NCBI GenBank assembly: GCA_905116865.2
Contig: CAJHNH020002484.1
Location: 42,505 to 106,504 of the forward strand
Length of the DNA: 64,000 nucleotides
Reading direction: 5' to 3'
DNA from: Candidula unifasciata
Lineage: Eukaryota; Mollusca; Gastropoda; Stylommatophora; Geomitridae
Shown in pieces: positions 38,701 through 50,700 of this stretch; positions within the stretch are counted from its first letter, which is position 1, and each line of letters starts with the position of its first letter. The translations under genes and the position numbers were made by a program. The notes under the pieces are model-generated. The model was given only the letters and a program-made list of their open reading frames with translations. It was not told the DNA's origin and did no database searches.

Positions 38701-41700
38701 ATTACAAGTGTAATAGATAAGGTTTTTTTAAAAATTTATTTATATTTTTGGAAGCATGCTTAATAAATCAGTTCCAAATGCAACATGACCAGTATACTAT
38801 CAGAGAGCTACAGTTCAAAGTCACTCACAATACCAGAAGAAACAGGTTTACGAACACCAGCATTAGAGAGGAAGTTGGAATAAAACCATATCTGGATTAT
38901 ACTGACAGATACAGAATGACATGGTTCGGCCATCTAGTCAGAATGAAGGCAGGCCAAACTGCATATGAGAGTTTTTACAGCAGAACATCTGGGAGGAAAG
39001 CCAGAGGAAGACCAGGAAAGAGAAGGAATAATGGTGCAGCCGAAACCTGCAAAAAGATTAGCTATTCCATCATCCAAACCACCCGAGAAGCGCAAGACAA
39101 ATACAGAAAACCACAACATTGGATTATAACCTGGTATCAGTGAGACAAGAAAAGAAGAAGAACAACAAAACCTATTCAAAACCTGATGCTGAAATGAAGA
39201 ATAGGACTAGAGAAAAGAAAAAGAAGAAGAAGCAACAAAACCACACTCTTCTTTTTTGTTTGCTCTATATTTTTTGTTTTTGGACATCACTGTGTTGTGC
39301 TTGTTTGAAGAAAAGCCTCACTATTTGCACCATCTGGCAGACACATCTGACTTCTAAAGGGCATTTGCTGACTGCATTATTCTTCCAAGAGCAATACAAA
39401 GCACACATTTTTACTGATTGGAACTTCATAAAGTTATTACCTGGACTAAAGCTCTCCGACAGAGACCAGCCTTCACCAGTGACTTGGCCACCCATCTAGC
39501 AGCGTAGGACCCGCAGCGCTCAATCTTTGCCCCATCTTTCCCTGAAAGAGCACCACCCCCGTGAGCTCCCCAGCCTCCGTAAGTGTCTACGATGATTTTT
39601 CTGCCCGTCAAACCTGCATCCCCCTGAAATCAGAACAGAAACCTTTCTCTATTAGACTTGAGTCAAACATAAAAATAAATAATTATAATGTTAATAATGA
39701 AAAAATAAAAAAAATAAATAAAAATAATTAACAGCTTCTATGTAGACGTGTGCTTTCTTCATTGGAGGTCTTTGTGGCAAAGCAGTTAACTCTTTGAGTC
39801 CCAGCAAGTTTAGCATCACATGCCCAAGGGGTAGACAAGAGAGATGTAAAATCGGCGCACCATGCGTTCATTGGGCTTCTAAGTAGGAATCTATGAACGT
39901 ATGATGCGTTCCTTGGGACTCAAAGAGTTAAACCTTTTCCATCGCACTTCAAAGGGCATGTGTTTGTTTCTCAGATGTATCATTCAGCAGTTTTTAAGAG
40001 ATGCGTTGGGAACATCGCTGGAGCTAAGCAGTTTGTGCTTTGTGCGGTGCTTTTGGCAGGTGGCCAGCTGTTCCGAAGAGAGACACTGAGCCCTATGGGA
40101 TAGTACCCAATGCAAAAAAAAAAAAAATGGATCCTTTTACCTTTAACTGTGTGTTGTGTGTTTTTCCTTTAGTTTTCTTTCCATTCCTCACCCTTTTTAA
40201 CTTTCTTTTTTAAAGAGATGCAGACGACTTAAGGAAACCTGGAGAAGCATAGCAGAAAGGGAAATTGTGGAATGTCAAATGACACGGGATACCATGGGCA
40301 GAAAAGCATCAGACTGGCAGCAAGGAAGATCACCGGTGAATGAATGGCTTATGAGTCAACATAAAGAGGAAAGAGACAGAAAGAGTGATAAAGAGGAGAA
40401 GAGAATAAGTACCATTAACACAAACCCACCCGCACAGCCAGAGCTTCACCCTTTCCCTTACATGCAGCGGCGAGTCGCACGGCCTGTCCTATGTTGCAGG
40501 GGTGTCATTTTTTGTCCTTACTTTCAACGGTTTAACTGTTCTCTTTTCTCGTGTTGTCACCGCTCACCTGTGTGATTATTTCCACATTCTGCTTCTTGCC
40601 GGATGGTTCGGAAATATGGAAACTGCGATGTTTTTGTATTTCTATGTTTCTTGTTAGTGGCTTGTTTTTCTGAAAGAGGGGGGAGGGGGGGGGGGGGGGG
40701 GGAGAGCCACCACCAACGAACACAGAAATAAAAAAACATCCCAGTTTCTACAGTCACAATCGGGCCTTCAGCGCTTCCTACTGCAGTACTTCTTACTTGT
40801 GCACAGGCGCCTGGGACACCTTAAAGAGACTCATGACAAACAAAAACCTCCCGCAAATATTGTATGCGGCGAGTGAATGTTCAATGAAGCCATCTCATAA
40901 CACACCCACAACACAGGACAGACTGTGCTACCCGCCGCGGCATGAATGGGAAGGGAAGGAACTCTCATTATGTGGGCGAGTTTGTGATAAGTTCCTAAAA
41001 GCAAGATAATAAAGATCAGGATGAGGATGATGATAATGGTGAAGAAGATGATAAGATGAGGATGATAATAATGATGAAGAAGACAATAAGGAGGATGGTG
41101 ATGAAGATGAGAAAGACTAAAAGATCAGGATGATAATGATGACTCTGATGATATTGATGAGGAGCATAATAATAACAAAGATGATGAGTATGGAGATGAT
41201 GAAACCCCCACCTGTGGTCCACCAATAATGAAACGGCCTGAAGGCTGAAGGTGGTACACTGTATCCTGGTCTAAATACTTGGCTGGGATGACTTGCTGGA
41301 TAACCTTCTCCCTCAAATCCTTCCGCAGCTCCTCCATGGTCACCCGCTCGTCGTGCTGGATGGAGATCACCACAGTGTGGACCCGGACCGGCACCGTTGC
41401 CCCATGCTCTATTCTATATTCAATTGTCACCTGCAATATGCAACAGGCAATTGTGGCTGAGGGGTTATGAATGTAGTTTCACAATTATGATAATCATGTT
41501 TGATTCAGCAGCAGGCAATTGTGGCTTAGGGGTTATGAATGTAGTTTCATAATTATGATAATCATGTTTGATTCAGCAGCAGGCAATTGTGGCTTAGGGG
41601 TTATGAATGTAGTTTCATAATTATAATAATCATGTTTGATTCAGCAGCAGGCAATTGTGGCTTAGGGGTTATGGATGTAGTTTCATAATTATGATAATCA

Positions 41701-44700
41701 TGTTTGATTCAGCAGCAGGCAATTGTGGCTTAAGGGTTATGAATGTAGTTTCATAATTATGATAATCATGTTTGAATCAGCAACAGGCAATTGTGGCTTA
41801 GGGGTTATGGATGTAGTTTCATAATTACAAAATATGAGGTGTTTGATTCGGCTGCAGGCAATCTGGCAGCTGATTGACCCCCACCGAGTTCAAGAATGTT
41901 CTTCTTCTTCTTAGAGTTCACCATCTGTAAACTTCGGCAGAAACTTCTGGTGGTTCATCCACTTCTGGACTTTGGTCTTGTTCCAGAACTTTAGTTTGGG
42001 TAATGTGAAGAAGAAGAAGAAGAAGAAGAAGAAATAACTGGGCAGATGTCTATATATGCCCCATAGTTTTAAACACCATATATCTGACCAGCATTTGATA
42101 GTGATTTGGTCAACATCACAAAAACCACCCACCTTTACTTCCTATGCCATTTCCCGCTACCCATTTAAGGCTGGGTCAAACCTGGGAGCCAAGGCCAATT
42201 ACTTAGACACAGATGTAAGGGCACTGACAGATCAGCATTCATACCCAGAAGACATAATCACCTACACAAATGGATCAATGAAGAGCAGATCAAAGTCAGC
42301 ATGGGCATACACATCATAAAGGATGGGTAAATTAATTAAAAAGGACAGCGGTGCTTACTAGACAAGCACGTCAAGCATGACCGTGAAGACAGCCGCTGCT
42401 TCAACAGCATTAACATTAGAATCCAAGCAAACAGCCACACATGCAGTAATTATATCAGACTCCATGAACATTCTTCAGAAGACAGCAACAGGCGGTATGC
42501 GCTATGAATGGGTAGAAAGCATTCAAAAATTGCAGTTAACCTCCCTAACCAGGATCTACACATTTAGACATGCTGGCGTAAAGGGTAATGAGCGAGCAGA
42601 CCAACTGGCAAGCACTGCACCAACGCATGAGGGAAGAAGCAGGATGGACAAAGCAGATATTATCAACGCTGTACGGAATGGACTAGTGGATGATGACGAA
42701 TCCCTGAAACTAACAGGATTATGTGACATGGAAGTAAAGCAAATTGAAGCCCATCTATGTCACCTTCGAGGCTGAGATAGGAGACATTATAACCAATCTC
42801 TCATGAGCATTTAGCAGAAGTACACTGGAGTGGCTGCTGCATCGGGGGACTGAGCACACATAGGAATGCAAAATGTGCAGTGATGTTGACTGTGGTGACA
42901 TCACATGTCCTTAGAACTCAGCACGGTGAAGATTTAAACTTGTAAGTGTCCTGCCTCTGTGGTTCCCTACCAGTAAGTGAGCTGACCCTATTCTGCATCT
43001 GCCACACACTCGTGTGTTTCTCATCGTCCAACACCTGGCAGTGCAGTTCAGAGCTCCTCTCTGTCAAGTGGAACACCAGTGATATCAAAATAGAAGATAA
43101 ATTTGAAATTTAATTCTTCTTTTTCTGAGTCTGTCCTTAGAAGGATGACTCGCATCTGGTGTAGCAGCTAGATGCTCACCTGTTGATCGGAAGGTCGTAG
43201 GTTCAGGTTCTGATGATACCCTACTTTTCTTTTCCAAAAATGATCTTGGCTACCAGGTCTACCCAGCCTTGAATGGGTGCCAGGTGGAGTCCTGGGAAGT
43301 AAAAGGGACCAGTGTGATGTTGACGACGTCACCCACCAAGTACCGACTGGTCTATAAAATATAGGTCTAGCCCTATATGCCCAATATACCTGAAGGCGTG
43401 GAAAATGGTCCCTTTCTCTATCTTGACTTTACTTATATCAGTTGAATTGAGTTGAGTCAAGAATTGACATCACAGCACTCAGGGCATTCCTATGTGTGCT
43501 CCATCCTCATCTTCAGCAGCCAGCGCAGAGTTCCAAAACTGATGGTACCGATCACAATCTGGTTATATTTGGTCTTGCCTTTCCTCTGAGTGTAGTAAGC
43601 TGGCCAGGCCTGGATGGCTCATTCTCTCCAGGCCATAATAATCTTCTTTCCCTACTGATTCCTATGCTTGTTCCAAAAGGACCTTGACCACGTCTGCCTT
43701 GTCAAGTATCAATTTGCCACATTATATCAGATTTCAGCAACCACTTTATTAGTTGCCTTTTACAACATGCTTATAAAGGGACAATGGGTTTATCGCTACA
43801 CACCCGTAAACCCCTAAAATTGGACCCAGAACCCAACCATGGACTGAAAGTTTCGAACCTGAGTCTTACTGTCAGGTCTGGCCCAAGTTAGTTCACCGCT
43901 CTTTCTCAGCTCTGCCATTTTTGCATTCAGTTGGTGAGACAAGAGAATGGTCAGTGGCATGCATTCTGCTGTCTCATCGGTTGCATATCCAAACATTAGG
44001 CCCTGTAATAAAACATATCAAACATCAGATTCCATAATAAAATAAATCAAACATAAAATATTGTAATAAAACATTAATTCCCATACCAAAACATATCCAA
44101 TCATCAGAACGTGTAATAAAACATATCAAATGCCAAATCCCTTAATAAAACATATCAAATGCCAAATCCCTTAATAAAACATATAAAACATTAGATCCTG
44201 TACAATAAAATGAGCAGGAGAGGGAAACAACTACGGAAGCATAACCTGGTCTTTAGCAGGGCAGTTCTCATTGTCCAGTCTCTCTGCTGTGTGGTAGAAA
44301 TGACAATACATGGCCAGGAATGAAGTTTCTCTTCTCAACAGCACAAAGCCTGGGCAATATTATAGAGACAATGTCTTACCCGTGCATAATAATTCGTCTA
44401 GGGGGCTGCGGGGTCTCAAGGCATGGTGTCCGCCTTGAGTGCTAGAGCTTCTGGGTTCAATGCCCTGTAAGGACTGGGATTTTTTCACGTGAACTTGGAC
44501 TTCCAGTAATTTCCCCCTGGTCTCTGGGTAGTGAGACCGGACACCCGTGTGCATTGCTGCACACGTAAAAGATCCGTTGGCAGTTAGAGAAAAGGTAGCC
44601 TAACAGCGCTGCCCAGGCAAAATTTTAAGTTTAAAATCTACCCGCATCATTTCAGGATCCTCGCTGGTGCTACAGAGTCTGTGCACTGTGCTAAGCTTCT

Positions 44701-47700
44701 TCGGACTCCGACTTCAGTTAGAAGAAGAACAGAGCATTTATGGGTTACTACTCGCGTACCACGATGTTGATCTGTTGTTCAAACTTCAATGATCCCTCTC
44801 TCTCAGCTCGCAGTGGTTACTTCAAAGGAAGGATGAGGAATGTCTACTACAGAAGCTTTCAGACTAGAACAAAACTGCTCTGTCTGACTGCAGGTCAATG
44901 CTTCTCTTCTAGACTAGCTGCCTGGTTATTATAAGTGCATTTAAATATTGTGACACAGTTGGAACGATTCTGGCCGTACAAATTACCTACATACAATCGA
45001 CGTCTGTGGGTTTGATCCCTGCTGCAGACGATTTGTCTTGCTGCAGAAGGTTTGTCCTGCGCTGGTTTCGACAGTGGTACCGAGAGCTGACCATTCAGTA
45101 AGCAATGGCAAATTACCTAACGTAAAATTTGCCTATAAAAACCACTACAGCCAACAAATGCTGGGGCTGGTTCTGCAACATCCTGTAAAGGATACGCAAC
45201 TAACAAGCAGTTTATATTAAAACTGCAGTCCTAATTTTCCACAAGGGCTGAAATTGACATCCTGTTGTAAGAATTGATACCCACCCCTAATAAACATAGC
45301 TGCTTTGCCCTGACAAAGGCCGCCAAGGACGTTCAGTTTGTTTAAAATTTGAGACATGCACTTTGGTTATTGAGCAATTAGAAACATTTCAGCTGGGTCA
45401 CAGCCACCTGTTCCAAATATACGACTGTCGCTTAGTTTCACATGTAAACCAGCCTTGATGACTAGGACCAGCAATCACGGGAACTGGTACAGGCAAATGT
45501 CAAATCATCCCCGACACAGAAAAACATGTTGGATTTCTTGACATATTTCACCTCACATCCATAAAGTAATTTCACACCTATGAAATCCATGCTAAGGCCA
45601 AATCTTTGGGAATATTCTGGAACTGAAAAACAGTTCTTCAATACAAATGGTGGAAATGAGACATGTGATACCCCTGAGGGCCCTCTACATCATGAGGAAG
45701 GACCTAAATTTATAAAAACATCACTCACACTTTGAGAAGTAGACAGTCAATTTAAGATTTTATTCTGAGGCTGAACTGAGCTGGTGGCGTATGCCTGGAT
45801 GACAGACCGCTTGATAGACATTTTAAGAAAAGATGTAAACTTAAAACAGGATTCTATATGGAGGACTCGCAAGGAAACCATAGGAGCTAGAAAGGAAGAT
45901 TATATGAAAAACAAGGTTGACCAACTTACACTAAAGCAATATTCTAACATGCTTACAAAATAAAAAGACATATGAGATGGGTCAGAGCGAAATTTGCCTC
46001 ATCATTTAAAAGCTTTGTGGTGAAAGGGATTTCTACACTATTAATCTAGTATTGTCCCAGAAGAGAATGATAGCTTGTTTATTCGTGGACTATGATAATT
46101 ATCGTTAGTGGAGTTCAACTTTCAGAGAGACAAGTCTCATATCATATGTATACTTGTTGTTGCGTAGCTGAATGACCTGTCTGCAAGATCCCTTATCATT
46201 AAAGAACTTAATCGATCACTGAATCACGGCTTATGGTCTGTGTGCCTGTTCATTGTTGAAGGATGCCTCATATAGTGTTGCATAAAAGCAGACTGTGTCC
46301 ATGGTCATTAGACCTGGCTGTGTACAAACTGGCGGCCATATAGCCAGGTACTGTCACAATATTGCCACATTCTGTCCAGATACATTATTCAAAAATGACC
46401 TTGGCTCCTAGGTCGACCTAGTTTTGAATGGGTACCAGGTGGAGTCCTGGGAAATGATAGTGACCACATCACCCACCAAGTTGTTGTTGTTGTTTGCATT
46501 CACCTGCTATAAACTCCAGTGGAAAGACCTGGTTGTTCATCCATTTCTGGACTTTGGCTACGTTCCAGGACCTGAGGTTTGCGTTCACATCTGTTTTACA
46601 GATCTGACTTATTTGTATGGAGATTGCTGGTTCTTTGCCTCTCAGGCAGATGCACTCCGACTTCAAAGGAAGCCCCCAGTTAGTCGACTCTTACGACAAG
46701 CTTCTTGGGGAGACAGTGGGTCTATTCTTGTTTTATTCACAATGGGGCCTTAAGGCGTGGCAAGGGTCCTTTATTTTACTTATGTCCAGATAAACTAAAC
46801 TACAATATAAATGAGCAGGAAAGGAAACACAAGTACGAAAGTATAACCTGGTCTCCAGCAGGGCAGTTCTCGTTGTCCACACTGTCTGCCGTGTGGTAGA
46901 AATGACTGGAAGAGATGGTCTGGTCAGTGGGTTCCTCCACTGCCACAAGGACATTGCACGTTTTGTAATCAAATCCTGCAAATGCATCAACATTGACCAA
47001 AGTCAGAGACCTTCAATCTCTTTGTCCCCCCCCCCCCTCTTCCCATCAAACCATTGGCAGTCTTATACCTGGGCATGTCAAAGTAAAGGGTTATGAGCTA
47101 GCCGACCAGCTGGCAAGTACTGTAAGAATGAATGCAGGAAGGTGCAAGGACAAAGCTAATATCATTAACGTGATACAGATTAGAGGGGCAGCGGTGGTGT
47201 AGCGGCTAGACGCTCGCATGGGGATCTGAAGGTCATGGGTTCAGTTCCTGACTTGAGTCGACTGACTTTCTGCAAAAATGACCTTGGCTTCCAGGTCAAC
47301 CCAGCCTCAAATGGGCATCAGGTTAAGCCCTGGAAAGTAAAGGTGGCCAGAGTGATGCTGACCACACTACCTACCAAGTGCCGATTGGTCTATTAAATAT
47401 AGGTCTAGTGGAAAAGGGTCCTTTACTTTGACAATGAACTGGGCTCAATCTTGGATCAGGTCAGTGTTATTGTGCTGGCAGTGGTGTGAAGATAATTCAG
47501 CTCATAACTCAGTGTTCCTGTGTTGCCCATCCATGTGGCCAAGCCATCCAGATTTGATCTCTTTGACTTCCACTTGCTCTCTTTCCCCCAATCTTGTCAT
47601 CCGTTACCAAGTTCTTGAGTCTCTTCCCTCTCATGTCAGAAAAAAACTGTCTGTGTCTAATTATTTTAATCTGCCAGTGTGAAACCCTGAATATTCTTAA

Positions 47701-50700
47701 CATCTTGAAGAAGGTAGTTTGCCATGACTTTCCTTCTTGGCAGTGTACAAATTAGTCAGGTGACCATAGCCATTGTGACTACAGCATGATCCTGTGTTTA
47801 CTGTTGGGGAACTTGAGAGAACATGGATCGACGAAATCAAAGAAATTATATATCCAAATAGAATGACAATAACCAGTGCTGCCTATCTAGACTGGATCGT
47901 AAACTGTTCCTCCCAATGACGCTTAACGGCAAAAGTTGAAACTGATAATAACCACGATGAAAAGTTCATAATTACAAAAAGAGATACATTATGAAAATTC
48001 CCTGTGTGTATTCCCGGGCCCCATTGTAGGGAAAACAAGAATAGACCCACTACCTACTCAAAAGCATGTTGTAAGAGTCGACTAACTGGGAGCTTCCTTC
48101 GAAGTTGGAGTATATCTGCCTGAGAGGCAAGGAACTAACAGTCTGTAGGCAAATGAGTTAGATCTGTGAAACGGATGTGCAGGCAACACTGAGATTCTGA
48201 AAAGGACTAGTCCAGAAGTGGATGAACAATCAGAAACTTCTGTTTGAGTTTACAGCTGGTGAACACGAAAAAGATTATGAAAATACTTTTTTCATGAACT
48301 TTACCTTCACAAACCTCTAAGGCTTTCTGCAAAGCACACACCTGTCAGTTTACCTCTATCAATCATTCAGATGCCACCACCACAAAGAAGGTTTGACAGA
48401 CTGCTGTTAGTTCATCTCTTGATGCTACCTCATCATTTGAATGACTCTTTCTCTCTGTACTTAATGATGCCGTCTAAGTCTTTAACTCTTTAACCATGAA
48501 AGGCCTAAATCTAGTCAATTCCGGTTGTGCCACAAACCCGTAAAATATAAATATAGGGCCAGGTCTTTAGTGACCTATTCTCCAGAAGCATAGTTAAATG
48601 TGCACATGCGCAGTGTTTAATAGGCCGGGAAAGGAACACAGTAACTAGAATTTCCTAGAACGCTAACAGCTTTTTGAAAGCCAAGTTGATGACAAATTTT
48701 CCCATTCTCCTCAGTGATATAGATCACGGGGTCACAGCATAGGTCACCAAAAACATTTTTTTTACATCCTAGGAATGAACTCTTTAATGCTTCATTCTGT
48801 TCCTGTTTAATGATTACCTCTTGATTTATCTTTACATATTTTGAAGAAAAAAACTAAAATGTAGATAAGTATTTATTAAAAATTTATTAATGACCTGTGT
48901 TAACATGGTAATTTTGTATAAAATTCCAATAGGTTCATGACCTTTTTTTAAAAGCATTCATGGGGTGAAAGGGTTAATTCTCAGTGCTTTTAAGTGCTGT
49001 GTAAGCACAGATACCGTATGTTCGATGAAGGAAAATAAGAAGCAAAATAAGAATAAGACAAAATTGAAGCAAATGCCACAGTACATACCCTTTACGCTGG
49101 CATCATAACCAATGTTTTTAACTGTCTCCCGTACAATTTTCTGATAGTCCACATTGGCTTTGGAAACAACATCGCCACAAACAAAGATCATGCCGGTTTT
49201 GGCTGCACACTGACAGGAAACTCTGGCAAAAGGATCTTTTTGCAGGAAAGCATCAAGGATTGCATCACTCACTTGATCACAAATCTTGTCTGAAAACAAT
49301 GAAGCAGCATTTGAATGCAGGTGAGAAATGGACAGGTGAGAAACAGACAGGTGAGAAATGGACAGGTGAGAAATGGACTGGTGAGAAATGGACAGGTGAG
49401 ATATAGCAACAAGCAGAAATGCATTTTATCTCAAAATATATGTGTTATTTGAGAACAGTGCTAAGAACGTCATGAGTTTTGAGTTAAGAACCGACATCAC
49501 AGCACTGGGGACATTCCCATAAGAGCTCTGTCCCCATCTTTAGCAGCAAGCACAGCGTTCTAATTCTGATAGTAGTCTGACTGTATGTCTGTCTCACCCC
49601 ATGGGCTGACAGAAAAACATAAAGGAGATAGTCTTTCTGAAGATAAGATTTTGTCTTCTTAGCGTTCATAGCTGTACACTCTGACAGAAGATTTTTGTTG
49701 TTTGTCCACTTCTAAACTTTGGTCTTTCTACTGTTTTTTTCCCCATGAAGTCTGTCAATAACTGTGATAGCATTTTTTCTTCTTAGCGTCCATAGCTGTA
49801 CACTCTGACAGAAGGTTTTTGTTGTTTGTCCACTTCTACACTTTAGTCTTTCTACTGTTTTTTTCCCATGAAGTCTGTCAATAACGGTCACCAAGCTTTT
49901 GAGTTTATTCTTCTTCTCAGCTGTCTAAATAAATCTTGAATGTTTAAGTCTAATTTTAGTTTGTTTTCTAGCCTTAGCTGTGCAAGGTTAGTTGCGTATC
50001 CTTTACAAGACGTTGCAGAACCAACCCCAACAGCCCCTGGCTATTGTGTGGTTTTTCTAGGCAAATTTACGTCCAGTAGTTTGCCACTGCTTTCTGGTTA
50101 AGCTTTAGCTGTTGGGTGCTGATTATCCTATCTTCTGTATCTTTTTTTTCCCCTCCCATTTAATTTTTTCTTTGGGTTAAACAAATCTAAACTGAGTAAT
50201 CAAAATTTATTTCTTCTTCTGCGTTTGTCTTTAACTCTCCGAGTCCTAAGGAACTCATCACGCCGTAATAGGATACTATCCAGCAACCCAATTGGCGCGT
50301 GACGTACATAGGTCTTAATTTACCACTGACTAGTGTAAAAAGTGTAAAAACATAAATCGCTCAACTGAAACTTCCTCTCGTTCTTTGTGTTTGATATCAC
50401 ATGTGTTAACCAATAGGTTTAATAAAATAGACAATATAACCAGCTTCTTATGGGGACAATTAGTAGAAGTACTTTGGAGTGGCTGCTGCTTCGAAGAACT
50501 GAGCACGCATGGGTATGCCCAATGTGCAGTGACATCAAGTGTGATAACAAAACATAAAATAACATCTTGTAGGGAATCGGCAGTCCGAACCCCAAGTTCA
50601 AGGTGTCTCCTTCGTGCCAAAGAACTGCATGGCTGTTGGGTGAACAGTCATTAACGATGGCAGGCAGGTCGTTGTAGGTGCGACGCCTGCTGGTGGACGT

